A stretch of DNA of 64,000 nt from Strongylocentrotus purpuratus (lineage: Eukaryota; Echinodermata; Echinoidea; Camarodonta; Strongylocentrotidae), in the NCBI RefSeq assembly GCF_000002235.5, contig NW_022145599.1, positions 22,714,879 to 22,778,878 on the forward strand, given 5' to 3'. A program made the position numbers and the translations under genes. Of this stretch, positions 61,201 to 64,000 are shown piece by piece. Position 1 is the first letter of the stretch, and each line of letters opens with the position of its first letter. The notes beneath the pieces are model-generated. The model made no database searches. It was not told where the DNA came from and was given only the letters and a program-made list of their open reading frames with translations.

Positions 61201-63732
61201 CAATGAACTGAGTAGATTTTAGGGTCATGAGGTCAAAGATCAAAGGGTCATATATGTATATGAGAAATTGCTTGTAATCACGATATTCTGAGAACCTGTC
61301 AATGGATTACAATTGAACTTGAATCCGAAAAATTTCTTCTGTTTTGGTTTGTAAAATTGCTCTATGACAGAGGCATCATTTTCGACTGCGCGCAGTCGAA
61401 TTCCATCTAGTTCTTATGATAATTGTGAGCTGATTTGATGAGATAACCACCTGCCAGTGACCTTGCTGGGAGGTCTAATCCCTCCATGCCAAACTAGTGC
61501 AGAGGGGCTTTAAATCATATGATTCTGATAAGGAGATTCCCAGGTCTTTGCCAATCTCTAACTTGCCTTTACATTGATTGCCAAGTAGACATGCATTGTT
61601 ATCATTCTCCAAAAGGTGTCTGTTCTAGAAGCTTTTTTTAAAGCTAAACATTTAGTCACCCTCTGTAATTATACACATGATATATATAACGTTTCATAGT
61701 TCATACAGTAGACCCTGAATATAAAGACTGCTCGATGGAGAAAAAGCGGTGGTCTTCATAGAGAGTTGGGCTTTTTGTATAGTGTCTATCAGAAAAGGTT
61801 TCAATGAGATCAATGTTCAAAGGAATCAAAAACTCCTTTTATAGCAGGTGATCTTTCTATTGAGGTGGTCAGCAGGTTTGACTCTGTGTTATTCAGAGAG
61901 AAAATCAATCACCTACAAGTAATGTTAGTTTGCAGATGGTAGATAATTCAAAATGGGAAAAAATTGTGAACTTTCTTTTATACCATGCTTCGTACATGTG
62001 AAATATTTATTTGATCTTTGATGAGTATATTTAACTGAATCCTACTCATCCTTCATGCAGGGGCGGGTTTCTGATCAGCATCAGTTCCAGCTTGACAACC
62101 GTCTCCAGGAGGTGAAGGAGAGAGAGGAGGAAACAAAGAGGGTCAAGAAAAGACTGGAGGAGCAGGAGACAACCATGAGCTTGGAACGAGAGCGGTTACA
62201 AGCCACAGTATCCAGACTGGAAGCCCACATTAAGGAACAGAACATACAGCAAGATGAGGTAATACACCAGTCTATTATCATGTCGCATTTAAGGGCTCGA
62301 TCTGCATACCAAACTTGTTAAACGACACAACAGCACAACATGCTAGACAACAAGTTAAACAAATCTGTTAAATCCATACACAGTATTTGCTAAAAGGATG
62401 TATATAGTGTGGGGGTAATGTCGTATTTGATGATGAGAATGTTGTAATATAATTCATTTTAAAGCTAAGATTGGAGTCACAAAAATTATTGCAAAAACAA
62501 GGTACAAGTTTAATGTTTTTCATTTCTAAAAATCATTCTTTATTTTGGTTTTGTAAAATTTTTCAATTAGTCACGTCAATAACTATGATCAAATATGAAA
62601 TATATGATATTTGCTGTTGTATAGGCCTATTTGAATGTTCAAGTCGTGAGCAAATGACCATGCTTTCATTTCTTTGTTTCTTATACACTCACAGGTTACC
62701 TTTTGTTTTATGAACAAAATTTAAAAATCTATGATATGCAGGAAACATCTTGTGCAAGCTTATGCATGGTACATGAGGTCTGTGGGTCGAGCCATTGAAG
62801 GGACAAATGTAGACTTGCATAGAACATTTTTATCTAACAACTTAGAAAACTATTGTTCCATTTTTATTATGAGCCCATGACTGTTGTTGAATTAGTCTTC
62901 CATGTATAACCTGATCTTTATAAGATTAGAAATGGATTACGTTGTATTATGCACATTTCCCCCACTTTTTAAAAGTTATTACATGTATCTCATTTCCAGT
63001 AGCATTGATATGGGGGCATGGCGGCGGGCTCGTGCCCCCACCCATGTTGACGAAAACAGGGGAAGACGATTATATGCTACAACTTGTGATTTAAGCTCTT
63101 AAACGCGCAAATACCTGTATAAAACAGGAGAGTCACGCACCAGTCATGGATTTTGTTCTGTGAAGGTATTAAAGGCATAGTGTAATAATGTTAAATCTGA
63201 GGTGCACGGCCCTACGTGTTATCAGTGTCTGTGATATGGTGTGATATTGAAGCCCTAAAAAAATTGCGCTTCAAAATGATCAAGAAGTGCCCCCAAAAAG
63301 TAAAAACCTTTGAGTAACCGGTTTTAGCATACTCGTTTACCCCAATAGACTGTAGTGTTATGAAAACCGTTTGACAAACGCAAAATTTAGTTTCGATTTT
63401 CAATCATAAATATTTTGATAATCAGACAGGCAATAGGCTTATTAAAGTCATGGGGTTCCTGCCTGACCTAAAGGTTTATAATTATCATTGCAGCATGAGC
63501 TAAATCAAGGATTTTTGTATAGGATCTAAGACAAAGTCACTGGATCCCTTTATGATTAAACATATACACAATTTACTAAACAGTTTGTAATGTACTGTTG
63601 TTCATGCAGGATAGATGGCGATTACGTCAGGAGCAGAATAAACTGACCAACCTTCAGAAGATGGTGGAGGAGGAAAAAAAAGTAATATCAGATCAGCTAG
63701 CTGCAGAACAAACATCTCTGCAACAAGCCAAG
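40212..63732 (+). CDS. FBF1: FBF1, Fas-binding factor 1, distal-appendage protein; 3' end outside the window
   Basis: Twenty-two coding exons join in phase to 1126 residues without a stop. Human FBF1 is about 1130-1150 residues, and its last 250 or so residues have no counterpart here yet. N-terminal half: acidic and Ser/Pro-rich, disordered, with short repeated motifs (DDPLAGLLSDDED, LLDTTPRG, LGFDDTPRD, PWDNESPRRSRR). Residues 667-860 are Gln-rich. From about 861 a coiled coil follows vertebrate FBF1: DSTSHTQSLKDVVERV, RERLQATVSRLEAHIKEQN, RWRLRQEQNKLTNLQKMVEE. FBF1 is known as a transition-fibre/distal-appendage component needed for intraflagellar-transport entry and ciliary gating, and as an apical junction protein. 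The start ATG at 40212 (AAAGCCATGGCT, strong Kozak) gives MAARRRSQPLPDEDFYSTLA and is the only choice whose phase fits the next exon. It is head to head with CEP112. Confidence 0.92.
40779..40839 (+). CDS. FBF1: FBF1 coding exon 2
   Basis: Residues 8-28 (QPLPDEDFYSTLAADFDESE), 61 nt, acidic. Acceptor tttatag, donor GTAAGC. Confidence 0.85.
41342..41392 (+). CDS. FBF1: FBF1 coding exon 3
   Basis: Residues 29-45 (NSSVSDADVNALTKALA), 51 nt, phase 0. Acceptor ttcttcag, donor GTAAGT. Confidence 0.85.
41815..42064 (+). CDS. FBF1: FBF1 coding exon 4
   Basis: Residues 46-128, 250 nt: GMDDMDDALFSSSLKPKK, then a Lys/Pro/Ala-rich stretch with a short SPATPSPATPSP repeat, then YNISDDLDGDMSKTYDLG. Acceptor tgtgcag, donor GTAAAG. 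Confidence 0.9.
42238..42768. mobile_element. MITE family J, copy 1
   Basis: Left GATACTATGTCCCTTTTGCA, right the complement of GGTACTATGTCCTATTTGCA, about 530 bp. The interior matches 52830-53178 (gcatttgtctacatcaataa, tcaaatgccgttggaattt). In the intron between FBF1 exons 4 and 5. Confidence 0.82.
42970..43016 (+). mobile_element. Retroposon tail with (ATTGT)n
   Basis: taataaatgacaatattgta followed by two more attgt pentamers and gaattg. Typical 3' tail of a CR1/L2-like LINE; no body recognised. Confidence 0.45.
43165..43712. mobile_element. Inverted-repeat element (family K) with nested G/C-tract repeat
   Basis: Ends CAGCGTGTTTCCACAGAAAA and the complement of CAGCGTGTTTCCACAGAAAA, with TAT on both sides. 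About 548 bp. Near its right end is a second repeat: a G run of about 24 (43589-43612), cacgtgcccc, a C run, then ggatccgcccctggatccgcc. That inner unit looks like another element nested inside. Confidence 0.85.
43910..44008 (+). CDS. FBF1: FBF1 coding exon 5
   Basis: Residues 129-161 (DSQPEAAEGKKSPALSKTYP..SFDFG), 99 nt, phase 1 on both sides. Acceptor gttcacag, donor GTGAGT. Confidence 0.86.
44064..44110. repeat. (CT)n microsatellite
   Basis: CT dinucleotides with gtcgctcc and actcactctc interruptions in the intron just after FBF1 exon 5. Confidence 0.9.
44305..44400 (+). mobile_element. tRNA-derived SINE, 3' half
   Basis: ctcggagtggacctaaagcc through gcatttatgctttcttagca to aaaataaccaccac matches the 3' half of the SINE at 24761-24958; the tRNA-like half is missing. 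It ends about 40 bp before FBF1 exon 6. Confidence 0.85.
44441..44578 (+). CDS. FBF1: FBF1 coding exon 6
   Basis: Residues 162-207, 138 nt: FDEDDPLAGLLSDDEDAVK, a conserved FBF1 acidic motif, then a Lys/Ala-rich stretch. Acceptor attgtcag, donor GTAAAC. Phase 1 on both sides. Confidence 0.92.
45003..45110 (+). mobile_element. Second tRNA-derived SINE type, fragment
   Basis: A-box tggctcagtcagtagagcg and B-box gggttcaaacccc, with GCTC/GAGC D-arm pairing and a CAC (Val-like) triplet in the anticodon position. The anticodon stem has mismatches, and the sequence continues into a non-tRNA body (acgttaaaagacgggagttg). It is a retroposon and not a functional tRNA. Confidence 0.65.
45328..45405 (+). 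CDS. FBF1: FBF1 coding exon 7
   Basis: Residues 208-233 (NPAPASMKETLGASQSEDSL then LDTTPR), 78 nt, phase 1 on both sides. Acceptor tgtatag, donor GTGGGC. Confidence 0.85.
45846..45996. mobile_element. Foldback element
   Basis: Left tattgactggcttaactttc and gggggtataccacata; right tatgtggtatctccctcaagg and ccagtcaata. The loop carries atattgccctc words in both orientations. About 150 bp in the intron between FBF1 exons 7 and 8. Confidence 0.7.
46161..46205. repeat. (AAAT)n microsatellite
   Basis: Run of aaat/aaaat units after gttaaaataaaaca. Confidence 0.93.
46505..46557 (+). pseudogene. Relic resembling the 5' edge of FBF1 exon 8
   Basis: agagacaaaagcaaag at 46542-46557 equals the start of exon 8 (47126 onward). 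The preceding caattctaatcagagga resembles that exon's acceptor side, cattacctgaatgcaga. After 16 nt the match ends. It may be a partial exon duplication or chance; the stretch is short. Confidence 0.4.
46598..46962. mobile_element. MITE family C, complete palindromic copy
   Basis: About 365 bp, nearly one long inverted repeat. gagcccctctaaagtgttag at the left and ctccc..aaaactttacaggggcttt at the right; the arms continue through gtgaaagaggatgt/gctctttcacatta and tgtgtttgaag/cttcaaacaca to the centre near 46785. A truncated copy is at 21139-21410. Confidence 0.9.
47126..47260 (+). CDS. FBF1: FBF1 coding exon 8
   Basis: Residues 234-278 (ERDKSKGPPASKSRAKPS.., DDIDFGDDDDGILDGLGFDD then TPR), 135 nt, phase 1 on both sides. 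Acceptor gaatgcag, donor GTATAT. Confidence 0.87.
47842..48057. mobile_element. MITE family H, copy 3 (opposite orientation)
   Basis: gctccactgtcctacttgta.. to ..ctagtacagccggcctttaa, with ttcttatgttaattgagagc in the middle. Somewhat expanded near the ctctctctatatta segment. Confidence 0.88.
48234..48383 (+). CDS. FBF1: FBF1 coding exon 9
   Basis: Residues 279-328 (DLPKMDKEQEAAKAKVSDLF.., FTLDSKYKKPQT), 150 nt, phase 1 on both sides. Acceptor ttttttcag, donor GTATGG. Confidence 0.88.
49233..49338 (+). CDS. FBF1: FBF1 coding exon 10
   Basis: Residues 329-363 (APSAPKEEDFTFGGYTPSSV..PPGRRGV), 106 nt. Donor AAG|GTATAT is chosen over nearer GT sites because only it keeps the frame into RFADEADDDDDIFG. 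A MITE begins 7 nt inside the intron. Confidence 0.84.
49346..49431. mobile_element. MITE family B, short copy next to a splice donor
   Basis: TA then CAGTCAAACCTGTCTATAAA at the left; the right end, tctagacaggttctac, is diverged. About 86 bp, much shorter than copies 1 and 2. Its first base lies 8 nt after the last base of FBF1 exon 10. Confidence 0.82.
49432..50199. other. FBF1 intron, nothing further recognised
   Basis: Intron between exons 10 and 11 with short direct words (gtagacactg twice near 49465) and a lone ggtcaaaggtca-like site near 49650, but no named element or gene. Confidence 0.4.
50200..50410 (+). CDS. FBF1: FBF1 coding exon 11
   Basis: Residues 364-434 (RFADEADDDDDIFGNSTMDR.., NDWLNEAVGLSG, SDSNKQ), 211 nt. 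Acceptor caacacag, donor GTAAAC. Confidence 0.88.
50411..51081. other. FBF1 intron, nothing further recognised
   Basis: Intron between exons 11 and 12. A fragment at 51035-51056 (ccagaggttggcaggtctgt) resembles the end of MITE family F; nothing else is supported. Confidence 0.4.
51082..51287 (+). CDS. FBF1: FBF1 coding exon 12
   Basis: Residues 435-502 (SAEIRRPTLQPDKDTTSSGS.., AADYLGLGGDDIDVDSIAQ), 206 nt. The DYLGLGGDD motif recalls the acidic LG motifs of FBF1. Acceptor tttttgtag, donor GTAAGT. Confidence 0.89.
51916..52005 (+). CDS. FBF1: FBF1 coding exon 13
   Basis: Residues 503-532 (PKEITPRVERLTKRDSRDDL..), 90 nt. Acceptor tcaatcag, donor GTGAGT. Confidence 0.86.
52507..52613 (+). CDS. 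FBF1: FBF1 coding exon 14
   Basis: Residues 533-568 (SPFPWDNESPRRSRRRHTDM then SSTGDLGSTFDSMNY), 107 nt. Acceptor tgttaag (AAG), donor GTAAGT. Confidence 0.86.
52830..53178. mobile_element. MITE family J, copy 2 (left end lost)
   Basis: tattgagtgactgactgaca through tcaaatgccgttggaatttc to ggcctgcaaatggggcatag matches 42400-42768 in the same orientation. The left terminal repeat is not seen. Confidence 0.85.
53232..53434 (+). CDS. FBF1: FBF1 coding exon 15
   Basis: Residues 569-636 (SDGDDDNDPLGESDPLRASL, IAQQIKQLAAMEKDES.., Pro/Ser/Thr-rich end), 203 nt. Acceptor tgttacag, donor GTATGC. Confidence 0.89.
53460..53675. mobile_element. MITE family H, copy 4 with internal duplication
   Basis: TAAAGCCCATCTGTACTAGT to the complement at gtacagcaggctttaaaa. 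About 27 bp (tatctcatcaactcagctct..) is duplicated in tandem. It begins 25 bp after the exon 15 boundary. Confidence 0.9.
53676..54980. other. FBF1 intron, nothing recognised
   Basis: About 1.3 kb of AT-rich intron between exons 15 and 16 with no repeat family, RNA gene or exon that I can support. Confidence 0.4.
54981..55074 (+). CDS. FBF1: FBF1 coding exon 16
   Basis: Residues 637-667 (VELSSGKSLPTPMQRQSSVT..), 94 nt, Ser/Thr-rich. Acceptor cttatttcag, donor GTTAAC. Confidence 0.86.
55511..55809 (+). CDS. FBF1: FBF1 coding exon 17, Gln-rich
   Basis: Residues 668-767, 299 nt: GRREPRWRQEMRQQQQQQG, a Ser/Thr/Pro-rich stretch, then FDAMALLNENQSQMERQRES where helical sequence starts. The Gln run uses mixed CAA/CAG. 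Acceptor tcaattag, donor GTACAG. Confidence 0.9.
55810..56892. other. FBF1 intron with diverged internal similarity
   Basis: Intron between exons 17 and 18. gcattctg and ccgaacgctcattga-like words near 55965 and 56530 are inverted (ttcagtgtgcgttcagaatg, cattccgaacgctcattgat), suggesting an old inverted-repeat element of about 630 bp (55940-56575). The gcgcctaacc/ggcgcaac flanks support this weakly. Confidence 0.45.
56893..57171 (+). CDS. FBF1: FBF1 coding exon 18, Gln-rich helix
   Basis: Residues 768-860, 279 nt, phase 0. LQMAAEREKQMRLIQEQQQE then repeated Q-Q-Q-Q-A/E-A-M blocks with a roughly 11-residue rhythm, then a Gly/Leu-rich segment (PGLGLGYGLGATPG) and SLWLENK. Acceptor cctttcag, donor GTTAAA. 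Confidence 0.9.
57462..57850. mobile_element. Foldback element containing a tRNA-like SINE
   Basis: Left arm 57473-57540 (ttgtaaagaaatagtgac.., gatcgcgtgctcgatcttgt, aattaaaa) and right arm 57777-57848 are inverted copies of about 65 bp. A further direct copy of the left edge is at 57735-57777. Between them, 57553-57632 on the minus strand has tRNA-like A-box (tagcctggtggtagag) and B-box (caggttcaaaac) sequences. Confidence 0.7.
57873..58622 (+). repeat. Four-copy tandem repeat, unit about 184 bp
   Basis: Units start at about 57873, 58057, 58240 and 58439 (periods 184, 183 and 199; the longer one has a 15-bp internal duplication, ttaattgtgaggaaac twice). Conserved words: attattttcactttttatct, aaccactccggaccttacca, gcacaacgagggtcatactc. 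Because the period is close to a multiple of three, long open frames span two units. It lies wholly in the intron between FBF1 exons 18 and 19. Confidence 0.92.
58954..59253 (+). CDS. FBF1: FBF1 coding exon 19, coiled coil
   Basis: Residues 861-960, exactly 300 nt, phase 0. VQQLEAEKSQLGSSIQYMEK, HHKQELETVEANHQSFISLL, EEGARKRETRIHQDAQESAK. Matches the start of the vertebrate FBF1 coiled coil (the H-x-x-E-L-E-x-x-E-x-x-H-x-x-x-x-x-L-L-E pattern). Higher G+C than its neighbours. Acceptor ctctaccag, donor GTGGGG. Confidence 0.94.
60012..60188 (+). CDS. FBF1: FBF1 coding exon 20
   Basis: Residues 961-1019, 177 nt, phase 0. IHKQEVEDLRLQSRRELEEA.. and DSTSHTQSLKDVVERVGLVG, closely following human FBF1 (S-x-T-S-H-T-x-S-L). 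Acceptor cccctag, donor GTAAGA. Confidence 0.95.
60410..61410 (+). mobile_element. Helentron-associated (HINE-like) element, copy 2
   Basis: About 1001 bp. 5' TTATGCCTCCGTTACG.., a (GTAC)n-rich tract at 60463-60525, about five units of roughly 150 bp, inverted GAGGCATCAT near 61372, then the palindrome TTCGACTGCGCGCAGTCGAA and terminal CCATCTAG. The host MITE shows that insertion was between T residues, leaving at most a few T of duplication, as expected of Helentron-type integration. Opposite orientation to copy 1 at 16423-17550. In the intron between FBF1 exons 20 and 21. Confidence 0.75.
60535..61310. repeat. Tandem array of roughly 150-bp units with DR1 motifs
   Basis: Each unit carries gatcgcgttatct, gaaccgattgatggattcct, catgtatgt, gccgatgaactgattagatt and then aggtcaaaggtcaaaggtca or a variant (about 60638, 60788, 60938, 61089, 61230). 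Units nearest the 3' end are the most diverged. Confidence 0.88.
61708..61888. mobile_element. MITE family B, diverged copy 4
   Basis: TA then CAGTAGACCCTGAATATAAA at the left and gtggtcagcaggtttgactc at the right. The internal aaaggtttcaatgag/ttcaaaggaa segment corresponds to tggtttctcattga/ctaaaggaa of copy 1. Confidence 0.7.
62061..62258 (+). CDS. FBF1: FBF1 coding exon 21
   Basis: Residues 1020-1085, 198 nt, phase 0. GRVSDQHQFQLDNRLQEVKE, LEEQETTMSLERERLQATVS, RLEAHIKEQNIQQDE. Same order of motifs as vertebrate FBF1. Acceptor ttcatgcag, donor GTAATA. Confidence 0.95.
62259..63167. other. FBF1 intron, nothing recognised
   Basis: Intron between exons 21 and 22; AT-rich with no repeat family or exon that I can support in this part. 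The repeat at 63168-63560 follows. Confidence 0.4.
63168..63560. mobile_element. Dispersed repeat, long copy
   Basis: Shares ggccctacgtgttatcagtg.. and attatcattgcagcatgagc.. with 9490-9700, with an extra 180 bp in between (for example aaccggttttagcatactcg). Ends about 50 bp before FBF1 exon 22. Class unknown; no clear terminal inverted repeats. Confidence 0.8.
63610..63732 (+). CDS. FBF1: FBF1 coding exon 22 (last in window)
   Basis: Residues 1086-1126, 123 nt, phase 0: DRWRLRQEQNKLTNLQKMVE, EEKKVISDQLAAEQTSLQQA. Corresponds to the human E-R-W-R-V-T-A-E-Q segment. Acceptor ttcatgcag, donor GTATAG. The remaining C-terminal exons lie beyond 64000. Confidence 0.95.
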
Positions 63733-64000
63733 GTATAGAAGTGGAAGATGAAGGGTTTGCGTGATAAAAACTGTGATTTTTATCACCCCCATTTCTTTTA
63801 AAAATCAGTGACTCAATTCACTTTTATAGACGTGTGCCAAAGAATTCTTTTGGGGGAGGGGGCAAGGGTTATATCTTATTGCTTTTTTCTCCCTATATTT
63901 GCACAGTTTTGTGTTATACTATCATATATTTTGTTGTAAATAAAAGTTATTTTGGTTGGCCCATCAATTCTGTGCACATAATTCAATTGAAAGACTAGAT
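63733..64000. other. FBF1 intron, cut by the window end
   Basis: Intron following exon 22. A G-rich ttttgggggagggggcaagg segment is seen, nothing else. Confidence 0.6.

Larger units (their letters stand above)
60317..61514. mobile_element. MITE family H, copy 5, split by the HINE-like element
   Basis: 60317-60409 (ttaaagccccactgcactac.., ccatgatgccctttt) and 61411-61514 (ttcttatgataattgtgagc.., ctagtgcagaggggctttaa) are the two halves of a family H MITE. The 1.0-kb element sits precisely in the middle, at the ccctttttcttatg stretch of the family. Confidence 0.9.

Overview
This is a eukaryotic, intron-rich window, most likely from a sea urchin or another echinoderm. The organism call is an inference. 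It rests on the gene structure, the density of short inverted-repeat DNA transposons and tRNA-derived SINEs, the TTAGGG-type repeat, and the frequent tacatgta-type words. No species can be named from the sequence alone.

Two host genes fill most of the window and sit head to head. On the minus strand, 25 coding exons between 37174 and 9940 join in perfect phase into a 989-residue protein with an N-terminal DUF4485-type domain and a long coiled coil. This is CEP112 (CCDC46), a centrosomal protein, and it looks complete. On the plus strand, 22 coding exons from 40212 to 63732 give the first 1126 residues of FBF1 (Fas-binding factor 1), a distal-appendage/transition-fibre protein of cilia; its 3' end lies beyond the window. 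The two 5' ends face each other across about 38.3-38.9 kb, so a shared bidirectional promoter is likely. Both proteins act at the centriole or cilium base, so the arrangement suggests co-expression.

The introns and the 1-9.9 kb flank are a layered record of DNA transposons and retroposons. I found at least a dozen families of short inverted-repeat (MITE or foldback) elements, several with two to five copies here. There is also a tRNA-derived SINE family with four copies, fragments of LINE reverse transcriptase and LINE 3' ends, and many microsatellites. The most striking element is a roughly 1.0-1.1 kb repeat at 16423-17550 and 60410-61410. Its layout is that of a Helentron-associated non-autonomous element (HINE): no clear target duplication, a palindromic 3' hairpin ending in CTAG, and asymmetric subterminal repeats. 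It also has a core of roughly 150-bp tandem units that repeatedly carry the DR1 nuclear-receptor site AGGTCAAAGGTCA. A second is a 201-bp inverted-repeat element (37462-37662) with an 8-bp target duplication and a core of TTAGGG telomere-type repeats. CEP112 also carries two decayed tandem copies of its own exons, apparently eroded by GA microsatellite growth.

Regions: 1-9.9 kb, no convincing gene, repeats only; 9.9-37.2 kb, CEP112; 37.2-40.2 kb, 5' UTR introns, promoter and foldback elements; 40.2-64 kb, FBF1.
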